Assembly (NCBI GenBank): GCA_047974225.1
Contig: JBKECD010000160.1
Location: forward strand, 1-12,531
Length of the DNA: 12,531 nucleotides
From: JBKEDC01 sp047974225
Lineage (GTDB): Bacteria; Bacteroidota; Bacteroidia; Bacteroidales; Prolixibacteraceae
Direction: 5' to 3'
The notes beneath the pieces were generated by a model. That model was not told where the DNA came from. It saw only the letters and a list, made by a program, of their open reading frames with translations, and did not search any database. This document shows, piece by piece, positions 6,618 to 12,531 of the stretch (its first letter is position 1; every line of letters starts with the position of its first letter). The position numbers were made by a program, and so were the translations under genes.

Positions 6618-6635
6618 GTGCATGCTTCTCTCCTT

Positions 6636-6643
6636 TACTTTTG
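6636..6643 (+). promoter_or_regulatory. -7 element of the alcohol dehydrogenase gene
   Basis: TACTTTTG fits TAnnTTTG and lies 23 nt before the ATG at 6667. The -33 position holds an A-rich arm of the palindrome instead of TTTG, consistent with an activator-dependent promoter. Confidence 0.62.
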
Positions 6644-6666
6644 TCATATAATAATTCTATTTTTAT

Positions 6667-7794
6667 ATGAAAAAGTTAGTTAATGGTATTCTTTTGGCAG
6701 CTGCAGTTTCGCCTGCCATTCAAGCACAAGAAATTCCCACTAAAGGCTTCGCCGTGGCGGAACCGGGATTTAAGTTCCAAGCCTATGAGTTTACTCGCCA
6801 TGCGGTGGGCGATGATGAAATTCAAATTGAAATCATGTATTCTGGCATCTGTCATAGCGATTTGCACGAGGTGCATGAAGATTGGAAGCAAAATGAACAT
6901 TATCCATTAGTGCCCGGTCATGAAATTGCGGGGCGAGTGGTGAAGGTGGGAAAGAATGTAAGTAAATTTAAAGTGGGCGATTATGCAGGTATCGGTTGCT
7001 TGATTAATTCCTGTCGCACGTGTGATGATTGTTCGCATCATCGGGAGCAATTCTGCCCTGAACAGGTCAATACCTACAATTCTTTCGACCAACATCACAA
7101 CAACGAATTTACGCAAGGCGGATATTCAAACAACTATGTGGTGTCGGAGGATTTCGCCATTAAGATTCCGAAGAATGCCGACCTCAAGCGAGTTGCACCT
7201 TTGCTTTGCGCAGGGATTACCACCTATTCCCCTATTCGTTTTGCTGATGTGAAAAAAGGCGAGAATGTGGGGGTGGCTGGCTTTGGAGGACTAGGACACA
7301 TGGCGGTGCAATATCTCGTGGCATTGGGTGCAGAAGTAACGGTGTTCGACATTTCCGAAGAAAAGCGTACTGATGCTTTGCGATTGGGTGCAAAGAAGTT
7401 TGTGAATGTGAATAATCCCGAGGAGCTAGAGGGCTTGACTTCGACATTTAATTTCATCTTGAGCACCATTCCTGCTCCCTATGACATGAATATGTATTTG
7501 CAGATGGTGGCATTTGATGGGCATTTCGCCATCGTGGGTGTGCCTTCATTCAGCGAGATTCCAAGTCTTTCGCTCGATAAGTTTATTTGGGGAGCTGGGC
7601 GGAAAGTGTTTGGTTCGATGATTGGCGGAATCAAGGAAACGCAAGAGATGCTCGACTATTCGGTGAAGCATGACATTTATCCCGAAGTAGAAATCATCAA
7701 AGCCGATGCCAAAGAAATCGAAAAAGCCTATCATGGTGTGCTTGATGGCAAGGTGAAATTCCGATATGTGATTGATATGAGCACAATGAAATAG
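6667..7794 (+). CDS. Zinc-dependent NAD(P) alcohol dehydrogenase with signal peptide
   Basis: A 375-residue medium-chain dehydrogenase of the cinnamyl-alcohol dehydrogenase/YahK type, which would interconvert alcohols and aldehydes. Catalytic zinc ligands are C62 (GICHSD), H85-E86 (PGHE) and C181 (LLCAG). Structural zinc ligands are C116, C119, C122 and C130. The NAD(P) fold has GFGGLG at 205-210. Residues 1-20 (MKKLVNGILLAAAVSPAIQA) form a textbook signal peptide cut before Q21. No other ATG start precedes the family core, which begins around residue 26 (KGFAV), so the exported form appears to be the real product. The family is normally cytoplasmic. The gene is preceded by an FNR-like operator and followed by a strong terminator, so it is probably transcribed alone. 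Confidence 0.94.
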   Translation: MKKLVNGILLAAAVSPAIQAQEIPTKGFAVAEPGFKFQAYEFTRHAVGDDEIQIEIMYSGICHSDLHEVHEDWKQNEHYPLVPGHEIAGRVVKVGKNVSKFKVGDYAGIGCLINSCRTCDDCSHHREQFCPEQVNTYNSFDQHHNNEFTQGGYSNNYVVSEDFAIKIPKNADLKRVAPLLCAGITTYSPIRFADVKKGENVGVAGFGGLGHMAVQYLVALGAEVTVFDISEEKRTDALRLGAKKFVNVNNPEELEGLTSTFNFILSTIPAPYDMNMYLQMVAFDGHFAIVGVPSFSEIPSLSLDKFIWGAGRKVFGSMIGGIKETQEMLDYSVKHDIYPEVEIIKADAKEIEKAYHGVLDGKVKFRYVIDMSTMK

Positions 7795-7795
7795 C

Positions 7796-7837
7796 AAAAC
7801 AAAGTCCATTTAACGAGGTTTAAATGGACTTTGTTTT
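7796..7837. terminator. Bidirectional terminator between alcohol dehydrogenase and cupin
   Basis: Arms 7796-7813 and 7820-7837 are exact 18-bp complements (core CAAAGTCCATTTAA) around the loop CGAGGT. TTTT ends the right arm and AAAA starts the left, so it serves both converging genes. Confidence 0.88.
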
Positions 7838-7848
7838 TTGAATTCATC

Positions 7849-8253
7849 TTACAATATCACTCCATCATCGGCGGTGCATTGCTCGAGTGAATTGGCTTTC
7901 GATTGGATAGTGATGTAAATCAGCTCTTCGGTAGAAATGTTCTTCAATCCACGCACTCCCTGAGGAGCAATGCGCACCACTGAACCTTCGCTCACTTCAA
8001 TAGTTTCTCCATCCACTTCAAAACGACCGCTGCCACTAAGGATAATGTAGTTTTCTTCGTTTTGCTGATGCTTGTGGAGGAATGGCACTTCGCCATGAGC
8101 GGGGAGCGCACCAAATGAAATCTCGCAGCCTGTAGTATGTGTATATTCCTTCAAGAACACTTTGCCTTGGGCATTGTCGGTTAGCTTGCTGAATTTTTCA
8201 AAATCAACAGCGGTGAAGTTTTCGCCTTTGGCGATTGTTTTAAAATTTTCCAT
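7849..8253 (-). CDS. Small single-domain cupin protein
   Basis: A 134-residue cupin_2-type beta barrel, product unknown. The first cupin motif is complete: G54-x5-H60-x-H62-x3-E66, then G74. In the second motif P97-Q-G99 is present, but the usual histidine ligand is replaced by G102 (PQGVRGLKN), so metal binding would use at most three of the four usual residues. The ATG at 8253-8251 (MENFKT) is chosen. The frame is open further upstream but those codons lie beyond the promoter (-7 at 8301-8308), so they are not translated. It is divergent from an HxlR-type regulator, the common arrangement for an HxlR target. It could be an enzyme or a binding protein for a small reactive compound. Confidence 0.9.
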   Translation of the reverse strand: MENFKTIAKGENFTAVDFEKFSKLTDNAQGKVFLKEYTHTTGCEISFGALPAHGEVPFLHKHQQNEENYIILSGSGRFEVDGETIEVSEGSVVRIAPQGVRGLKNISTEELIYITIQSKANSLEQCTADDGVIL

Positions 8254-8300
8254 CTTTATTTCTTTTTGATTATTGATGATAAATGTATTATTTTGTAGTG

Positions 8301-8331
8301 CAAAGCTAGTGGCTGAATATTTAGAAAACAA
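8301..8331 (-). promoter_or_regulatory. Promoter of the cupin gene
   Basis: On the minus strand TTG (8331-8329), a 20-nt spacer and TAGCTTTG (8308-8301) match the Bacteroidota -33/-7 arrangement. The ATG lies 47 nt downstream of the -7 element. TGTG-N7-CACA at about 8344-8358, just upstream, is a weak candidate for the binding site of the divergent HxlR-type regulator. Confidence 0.65.
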
Positions 8332-8391
8332 TACGGTACAGCCATGTGAGCTAGGCACACTGATGTAAGCAATGCAGAGAAATAACAACTT

Positions 8392-8757
8392 ATGAGAGAA
8401 AAAAAGATAATAAATTTTGAGAGAAACGGATTCTGTCCGGTGAGAGATGTGCTTTCACGTTTGGGCGACAAGTGGTCGGTGCTGATTATTGCCACCCTGC
8501 AAGCTAATGGGGTGATGCGTTTTGGCGAGATTCAACAAAGCATCGGCGACATTTCGCAGCGGATGCTTACCCTAGCTCTTCGCTCGCTAGAAGCCGATGG
8601 AATTGTTCACCGAGAGATTTATCCCGAAGTGCCACCGAGAGTGGAATATCAGCTCACCGACATGGGGCTGAGTTTATTTTCGCATCTGCATGCCTTGATT
8701 GTGTGGGCAAGTGAAAACGGGAATGAGATTTTGCGGAATCGAGAGCGTACTAATTAG
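8392..8757 (+). CDS. HxlR-family winged-helix regulator
   Basis: A 121-residue MarR/HxlR-type repressor or activator. The family hallmarks are present: CPVRDVLSRLGDKWSVLII near the N-terminus (15-33), FGEIQQSIGDISQRMLTLALRSLEADGIV as the helix-turn-helix (about 44-72), and PPRVEYQLTDMGLSL as the wing (81-95). C15 sits where HypR, YodB and related proteins keep the cysteine that senses quinones, aldehydes or disulfide stress, so redox sensing is a reasonable inference. The cupin gene is divergent across about 138 bp and is the likely target. No convincing -7 element was found for this gene itself. It converges with the next gene across only 12 bp and no terminator was seen there. Confidence 0.93.
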   Translation: MREKKIINFERNGFCPVRDVLSRLGDKWSVLIIATLQANGVMRFGEIQQSIGDISQRMLTLALRSLEADGIVHREIYPEVPPRVEYQLTDMGLSLFSHLHALIVWASENGNEILRNRERTN

Positions 8758-8769
8758 CTTTTTACCCCA

Positions 8770-9351
8770 TCACAAATCAATGCGCAGCGTCAAGCCTACT
8801 GATAATTCATGGCTATTTTGGTGTGTGGGCATCAGGCTGGGAGTGAGGCTAAACGATAGTTTGTTTTGCTCCTGATAGGCAAGGTTTTTTACTCGTGCCA
8901 CATGCGACACATCGAAAAGACTCCAAATCTTCAATCCCCAATAGGCAGCTAAGCCCGATAAAAACACGGTTTTTGCTCGCTCTTGTTTCTGTCGATTAGA
9001 ACCCGAGAATCCATAATCATCATCTTCATGCGCATAACGCCAGCTATTGGAAAAACCAACGATGGCAACTGTCAAGGCAGTCATTTCACCTCCAAAAACG
9101 GCTAGTCCACGCAGCGGTTCACCCACATAGAGGTATCCAATAGGCGAACAGAAATAAGTGAGCAGCCCAGCCCCACCGGGAGAATAGCGTTCGGGCATTT
9201 CAATCAATTCGCGATACTCACGCTTGGTGAGTGGGCGGTCGCAATCCGCAAATTTAATTTGCTGTGCATGTGCAAAAATGCTTGTGCCAAGCAAGAGCAA
9301 GAAGCATAATGTCCACTTTTGGAGTCGTCTGTTCATCTGATGGTTTTTCAT
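8770..9351 (-). CDS. Exported or membrane protein of unknown function
   Basis: Up to 193 residues; not confidently recognised. The N-terminus has a signal peptide (core LCFLLLLGTSIFAHA, then QQ), so it enters or crosses the inner membrane. A PGGAGLLTYFCSPIGYLYVG stretch (about 58-77) resembles the PGxGxxY segments of small Bacteroidota membrane proteins such as DUF5683; hydrophobic segments follow at about 80-100 and 129-143. The end, SVGLTLRIDL, looks like a beta strand. Two ATGs are possible. The second (9336-9334, MNRRLQKW) is favoured because the -7 element at 9359-9366 places the transcription start almost on the first. Confidence 0.72.
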   Translation of the reverse strand: MKNHQMNRRLQKWTLCFLLLLGTSIFAHAQQIKFADCDRPLTKREYRELIEMPERYSPGGAGLLTYFCSPIGYLYVGEPLRGLAVFGGEMTALTVAIVGFSNSWRYAHEDDDYGFSGSNRQKQERAKTVFLSGLAAYWGLKIWSLFDVSHVARVKNLAYQEQNKLSFSLTPSLMPTHQNSHELSVGLTLRIDL

Positions 9352-9358
9352 TCTTGTT

Positions 9359-9389
9359 CAAAGATACATTTGTTAGCTTAAACGACAAA
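9359..9389 (-). promoter_or_regulatory. Promoter of the 8770-9351 gene
   Basis: On the minus strand TTTG (9389-9386), a 19-nt spacer and TATCTTTG (9366-9359) match the Bacteroidota consensus fully. This is one of the two best promoters in the window. Confidence 0.78.
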
Positions 9390-9418
9390 AAAATAGTAAT
9401 GTTACATTTCTTGTATAA

Positions 9419-9493
9419 ATAATTCTGTTTTAAAAAACAGCATTTTGCACACAGATAATTTGCGCATGCGCCAAAAGTGCTTGTTTTTATTGC
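9419..9493 (+). repeat. 75-bp direct repeat, upstream copy
   Basis: This copy matches 10769-10843 at 71 of 75 bases; the differences are at 9464, 9471, 9483 and 9489. It contains CTGTTTT-AA-AAAACAG (9425-9440) and the perfect palindrome GCGCATGCGC (9462-9471). The base changes at 9483 and 9489 turn the TATTTTTG of the other copy into TGTTTTTA, removing the -7 element. Confidence 0.93.
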
Positions 9494-9563
9494 GCTCAAG
9501 AGTCGAAACTAGTTTTTTGAAGATTGGTCGGTCTAAAAGGTGGATAATTCGAGAAAATAAACT

Positions 9564-9571
9564 TACATTTG
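9564..9571 (+). promoter_or_regulatory. -7 element of the DUF1016 nuclease gene
   Basis: TACATTTG fits TAnnTTTG and lies 51 nt before the ATG at 9623. No -33 TTTG at the usual spacing was seen. Confidence 0.5.
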
Positions 9572-9622
9572 TTATGAGAGTTTGTCGTTTTGTTTGTTCA
9601 CCTCATTCAATTTTCAAAAATA

Positions 9623-10657
9623 ATGAACCTATCTGATGATACATACAGGAAATGGATTTCAGAATTGAAGTCTAAAATTCGTTCGACGCAGATTAAGGCT
9701 GCTGTTGCTGTCAATTCCGTGTTGATTGAGTTCTATTGGGAACTTGGCAAAATGATTGCCGATAAAGAAAATGTGTGGGGAAATAAACTTATTGAGCAGC
9801 TTGCAAAAGATTTGAAAGCGGAATTTCCTGATATGAAAGGCTTGTCAAGAAGTAACCTGTTTTATTGCAAACAATTCTACATTTTTTATCACACCGAAAT
9901 TGTCCAACAACCTGTTGGACAATTTGTGCAACATCCTGTTGCACAAATTCCGTGGGGGCATAACATTCTTATTTTCAGTAAATCAAAAAATATTGAAGAG
10001 GCGAGGTTTTATATTCAGCAAACAATTGAAAATGCTTGGAGTAGAGATGTGCTAGCGTGGCAGCTTAAATCAGACTTATATAATCGGCAAGGGAAAGCAA
10101 TCACTAATTTCAAGCAAACGCTTCTTGAACCTCAATCAGACTTGGCTCAACAAACACTTAAAGACCCCTACGTTTTTGATTTTCTGACTATGACTCAGCC
10201 GTATAATGAAAGAGATGTAGAGCAGCAACTGATAGAGCATATTACGAAATTCTTATTGGAACTAGGTAAGGGGTTTGCTTTTGTGGGGCGGCAGTATCAT
10301 CTTGAGGTAGATGATACGGATTATTATATTGACCTGCTTTTTTATCACACAAAACTCAAATGCTATGTGGTAATTGAACTTAAAAATACGAAGTTTATGC
10401 CAGAGTATGCGGGCAAACTAAATTTCTATTTGTCGGCAGTGGATAGTTTGGTCAAAGCAGAAGATGACAAACCAACTATCGGTATGTTACTTTGTCGAGA
10501 TAAAAAGAAAATCGAAACGGAATTTGCATTGCGAGATATTTCAAAACCAATGGGCGTGAGTGAATTTACATTAATAGAGGCGTTGCCCGATAACTTGAAA
10601 AGCAATTTACCAACTATTGAAGAATTAGAAGCGGAGCTTAAAAAAAGAGTGGAATGA
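9623..10657 (+). CDS. DUF1016/YhcG-type PD-(D/E)XK nuclease
   Basis: A 344-residue protein with the two-part YhcG layout: an N-terminal DUF1016_N DNA-binding part (about 1-115, including KSKIRSTQIKAAVAVNSVLI and the IPWGHN end) and a C-terminal PD-(D/E)XK nuclease domain (about 185-330). Predicted catalytic residues are D237 in YYIDLLFY and E252-x-K254 in VIELKN, followed by EYAGKLNFYLSAVD. Family members are predicted endonucleases often found in mobile or defence regions; the target is not known. MNLSDDTYRKW at 9623 is chosen over the ATG at 9590 because the family N-terminus starts here. Two overlapping perfect hairpins lie inside the gene at 9897-9949, between domain elements. The gene stands alone, is AT-richer than its neighbours by eye, and is bounded by 75-bp direct repeats, which suggests transfer. 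Confidence 0.92.
   Translation: MNLSDDTYRKWISELKSKIRSTQIKAAVAVNSVLIEFYWELGKMIADKENVWGNKLIEQLAKDLKAEFPDMKGLSRSNLFYCKQFYIFYHTEIVQQPVGQFVQHPVAQIPWGHNILIFSKSKNIEEARFYIQQTIENAWSRDVLAWQLKSDLYNRQGKAITNFKQTLLEPQSDLAQQTLKDPYVFDFLTMTQPYNERDVEQQLIEHITKFLLELGKGFAFVGRQYHLEVDDTDYYIDLLFYHTKLKCYVVIELKNTKFMPEYAGKLNFYLSAVDSLVKAEDDKPTIGMLLCRDKKKIETEFALRDISKPMGVSEFTLIEALPDNLKSNLPTIEELEAELKKRVE
9897..9949. repeat. Two overlapping perfect 13-bp hairpins inside the nuclease gene
   Basis: Hairpin 1 has arms 9897-9909 and 9913-9925 with loop ACC; hairpin 2 has arms 9921-9933 and 9937-9949 with loop TCC. The units form a 24-bp tandem duplication. Unit 1 has GTCCAACA/TGTTGGAC and unit 2 has GTGCAACA/TGTTGCAC, so the one changed base in each arm is matched by its partner. 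They encode about residues 92-109 (VQQPVGQFVQHPVAQ). Confidence 0.95.
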
Positions 10658-10697
10658 ATAAACTCATCAAATATAAACTCGAAAAAGCATTCCGAGT

Positions 10698-10738
10698 CAA
10701 GTCCAATACTTCGGCTGCGCTCAGCAACCGTGGACTTG
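10698..10738. terminator. Hairpin after the nuclease gene, REP-like
   Basis: CAAGTCCA (10698-10705) pairs with TGGACTTG (10731-10738), and inside it GCTG-CGCT-CAGC (10714-10725) forms a second stem. The inner text CTTCGGCTGCGCTCAGC resembles intergenic hairpins scattered in Bacteroidota genomes. It may end nuclease transcription, though no T-run follows. Confidence 0.5.
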
Positions 10739-10768
10739 CATAGTTTCCACTATATTCGACACAGAACC

Positions 10769-10843
10769 ATAATTCTGTTTTAAAAAACAGCATTTTGCAC
10801 ACAGATAATTTGCACATGCGGCAAAAGTGCTTATTTTTGTTGC
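10769..10843 (+). repeat. 75-bp direct repeat, downstream copy
   Basis: This is the partner of 9419-9493. Here the sequence carries a complete promoter for the porin gene, and the GCGCATGCGC palindrome of the other copy is degenerate (GCACATGCGG). The distance between repeat starts is 1350 bp, enclosing the nuclease gene and its own promoter. Confidence 0.93.
10809..10839 (+). promoter_or_regulatory. Promoter of the OmpP1/FadL gene
   Basis: TTTG (10809-10812), a 19-nt spacer and TATTTTTG (10832-10839) fit the Bacteroidota -33/-7 consensus. The ATG at 10866 lies 26 nt after the -7 element. The whole promoter lies inside the downstream direct repeat. Confidence 0.75.
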
Positions 10844-10865
10844 TTTTTATTATTAATTCATATTT

Positions 10866-12257
10866 ATGAAGAAACTTTCTTTGATGATTCTAGCGACAGC
10901 CTTGTCGTTTTCAGCAGTCTTTGCTGGCGGATTGGTGACCAACACCAACCAAAGTGCGCAATACATTCGTATGGTTTCGCGCAACGCTACCCATGATATT
11001 GATGCGGTGTATTACAACCCTGCCGGCTTGACCCAATTGGCTAGCGGCTGGCACTTCTCGTTCAACAGTCAAACAGTCTTTCAAGATAGAACGATTCAAT
11101 CGACCTATCCGCTCTTGAGCGATGTGCAAACCAAAAGTGTAGCCGAATATGCTGCCGAAGTGCGTGTGCCTGTCATGCCATCATTCTTTGCGGCTTACAA
11201 AAAGAACAAATCAGCATTCTCGTTCTATTTCGGTGTGCCCGGTGGCGGTGGTTCTGCGGAATATAAAACTGGATTGCCTTCATTTGAATCGGAAGTGGCA
11301 GGGTTTCCCGCTCTGCTCAACTCGATGGGATTAACCACTTCGGGATACCAAAGTGATATCTACTTCAATGGCGCATCGTCTTATTTCGGTTTGCAGTTGA
11401 ACTATTCCTATGAAGTGAATGAAATGTTCAGCTTCGGTGCTGGCTTGCGCACGCTGATTGCAGCCAACACTTATGAAGGTTATATTGCAAATATTAGTGT
11501 GAACCCAGAAATGTTTGGTGGCGAATATATGCTCGGCACGCAAGTGATTGCAGCTTTACAAGGTGAAGGTATGCTAACTACTGAGGAAGCTGCAACTTAC
11601 AGCGCAATGGTGGCTGACCAAAACGTTGATGCCAAGCAATCGGGTACAGCTTTCACACCGATTTTGAGCATGAATGTGAAGCCTTGCGACAAATGGAATA
11701 TTGCGGTGAAATATGAATTCAAAACCAAATTAGAACTCACCAATGACACCAAAGTGGATGACACGGACATGTATAAAGATGGAGTGAAATCACGTGCTGA
11801 TATTCCTGCGATTTTGGCAATTGGTGCCGATTATCAAGTGTGCGACAAGCTTTTGCTTTCGGCTTCTTTCACTAATTATTTCGATAAAGGTGTGGAGTGG
11901 GGCAAAGATTCAGCCACAGGCGAAGAGCGCGGTATCGACAAAAATACCATCGACTATGCACTCGGTGCTGAATATCAGATTTCAGAAAAACTGAAAGCAA
12001 GTTTGGGCTGGCAATACACCGACCTCGGCATTGCTGAAAACTGGAGAAATGACATCACTCATTCTTTTTCTACGCACTCCATCGGTGCTGGTGTGGCTTA
12101 TGCTTTCACCGAAAAACTAGTCTTGGATTTGGGCGTGATGAACACATTCTATAATCCAGTAACTCGTAACTTTACTAGTGAAACATCATATACCGAAACC
12201 TACGACCGCTCAAACTTCGTGTTTGCAGTGGGATTGAGTTATAGCCTCTTTAAATAG
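10866..12257 (+). CDS. OmpP1/FadL-family outer membrane transporter
   Basis: A 463-residue beta-barrel protein of the FadL/TodX family, which takes up hydrophobic molecules such as long-chain fatty acids across the outer membrane. Residues 1-20 (MKKLSLMILATALSFSAVFA) are a signal peptide. The mature N-terminus GGLVTNTNQSAQYIRMVSRN followed by AVYYNPAGL (48-55) is the family hatch region with its NPAG motif. The rest alternates polar and aromatic residues as in barrel strands, ending FVFAVGLSYSLFK. Length is normal. It is driven by a promoter in the 75-bp repeat. The substrate cannot be determined from sequence; an aromatic compound or another lipid is possible. It ends 23 nt before the right-hand IS, so it escaped disruption. 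Confidence 0.94.
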   Translation: MKKLSLMILATALSFSAVFAGGLVTNTNQSAQYIRMVSRNATHDIDAVYYNPAGLTQLASGWHFSFNSQTVFQDRTIQSTYPLLSDVQTKSVAEYAAEVRVPVMPSFFAAYKKNKSAFSFYFGVPGGGGSAEYKTGLPSFESEVAGFPALLNSMGLTTSGYQSDIYFNGASSYFGLQLNYSYEVNEMFSFGAGLRTLIAANTYEGYIANISVNPEMFGGEYMLGTQVIAALQGEGMLTTEEAATYSAMVADQNVDAKQSGTAFTPILSMNVKPCDKWNIAVKYEFKTKLELTNDTKVDDTDMYKDGVKSRADIPAILAIGADYQVCDKLLLSASFTNYFDKGVEWGKDSATGEERGIDKNTIDYALGAEYQISEKLKASLGWQYTDLGIAENWRNDITHSFSTHSIGAGVAYAFTEKLVLDLGVMNTFYNPVTRNFTSETSYTETYDRSNFVFAVGLSYSLFK

Positions 12258-12277
12258 GCTCGAAGAACAGCATAAAA

Positions 12278-12309
12278 AAAGAGGGTGTCCAAAAACGGAC
12301 ATCCTCTTT
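12278..12309. terminator. Terminator hairpin at the end of the right-hand IS
   Basis: A 13-bp stem with one mismatch (G-U paired in one orientation), arms 12278-12290 and 12297-12309, has the loop AAAAAC. On the minus strand it is followed by a run of seven T, an excellent terminator for the transposase; on the plus strand CTCTTTAATTTTT follows, so it can also stop the porin transcript. The left arm GAGGGTGTCCAAAAACG from 12281 looks like the terminal repeat of an IS, so the same bases probably serve as element end and terminator. Confidence 0.75.
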
Positions 12310-12531
12310 AATTTTTAAGCGGCGATTAAATTTAGACTTAAGAACTGAAGGTTGTATTTTTCAATTTTCAATCTCTGCAAATGAGGTTTTAGCTCAAAGA
12401 ATGCCACAAAAAATGATTTTAGCATAGTTTTTAGCCCAAGCTGCATTCTTTTATGCAGCTTTTTTAGATTAAAGGCAATAGCAAGTATGCCAAAGTCCAT
12501 TTCGACCTTGTCTTTCCCGAAGTGTCTAAAT
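12281..12531. mobile_element. Right-hand insertion sequence, partial
   Basis: The element is inferred from the terminal-repeat-like bases starting at about 12281 and the transposase C-terminus that follows. The exact boundary and target duplication cannot be confirmed because the other end is outside the window. Confidence 0.65.
12315..12531 (-). CDS. IS1182-like transposase, C-terminal part, cut by window edge
   Basis: The last 71 residues of a transposase whose upstream part lies beyond the right edge. The stretch RHFGKDKVEMDFGILAIAFN followed by LKKLHKR is the C-terminal signature of IS1182-type DDE transposases (the region after the last catalytic glutamate). The frame is open from the edge to the stop at 12315-12317. 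It differs from the transposase at the left edge in sequence and in terminal repeat, so the window is framed by ends of two different insertion sequences. The frame shows no break in the visible part. Confidence 0.82.
   Translation of the reverse strand, partial: FRHFGKDKVEMDFGILAIAFNLKKLHKRMQLGLKTMLKSFFVAFFELKPHLQRLKIEKYNLQFLSLNLIAA

Noticed and set aside
8254..8388. N-terminal extension of the cupin to an upstream ATG
   Set aside because: The extra codons overlap and pass the promoter at 8301-8331, and the sequence is unlike a cupin N-terminus; MENFKT gives the normal family length.
9419..9493. Integron attC site
   Set aside because: No attC-type paired core sites of the GTTRRRY kind and no integron integrase were seen; the repeats are direct and promoter-bearing.
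9590..9622. Earlier ATG for the DUF1016 nuclease
   Set aside because: The extra eleven residues do not match the family N-terminus, while MNLSDDTYRKW does.
10911..11543. Minus-strand open frames inside the fadL-like gene
   Set aside because: They are out-of-frame shadows of a complete, well recognised porin gene and have no start signals.

Overview
The window looks like a chromosomal segment of a Bacteroidota bacterium, most likely of the order Bacteroidales. Several genes are preceded by the Bacteroidota-type -7 element TAnnTTTG, two of these with a TTTG about 19 nt further upstream. Shine-Dalgarno sites are weak or absent. Exported proteins end their signal peptides in A-Q, and an OmpP1/FadL porin is present. 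No rRNA, tRNA or CRISPR array was seen.

Layout. 1-352: the end of an IS5-type insertion sequence, with its transposase N-terminus on the minus strand running off the left edge. 353-644: a gene-free stretch with a strong hairpin terminator and the queC promoter. 645-2200: queC-queF, two consecutive enzymes of queuosine synthesis. 2285-2578: seven contiguous 42-bp repeats, each holding a palindrome, at the convergent queF/araC junction. 2599-5935: a minus-strand AraC-type regulator divergent from a flavodoxin - aldo/keto reductase - exported flavodoxin row, split by a 187-bp MITE whose ends match the IS at the left edge. 6010-7794: a Crp/Fnr-type regulator followed by an exported zinc alcohol dehydrogenase with an FNR-like operator in its promoter. 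7849-8757: a cupin divergent from an HxlR-type regulator with an N-terminal cysteine. 8770-9351: an exported or membrane protein of unknown function. 9419-10843: a DUF1016/YhcG-type PD-(D/E)XK nuclease gene enclosed by two 75-bp direct repeats, the second of which is the promoter of the following fadL-like porin gene (10866-12257). 12281-12531: the end of a second IS, with the transposase C-terminus on the minus strand.

How it fits together. Between 2599 and 8757 there are three regulators (AraC, Crp/Fnr, HxlR) and four oxidoreductase or electron-transfer proteins plus a cupin, which suggests a redox or electrophile-stress neighbourhood. Two of these proteins carry convincing signal peptides although their families normally work in the cytoplasm with FMN or NAD(P). 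The most distinctive signals are the repeat-bounded nuclease cassette, two overlapping perfect hairpins with covarying arms inside that nuclease gene, the hairpin-forming MITE, and the operator placed near -42 of the alcohol dehydrogenase gene. All family assignments come from reading motifs, not from database searches.
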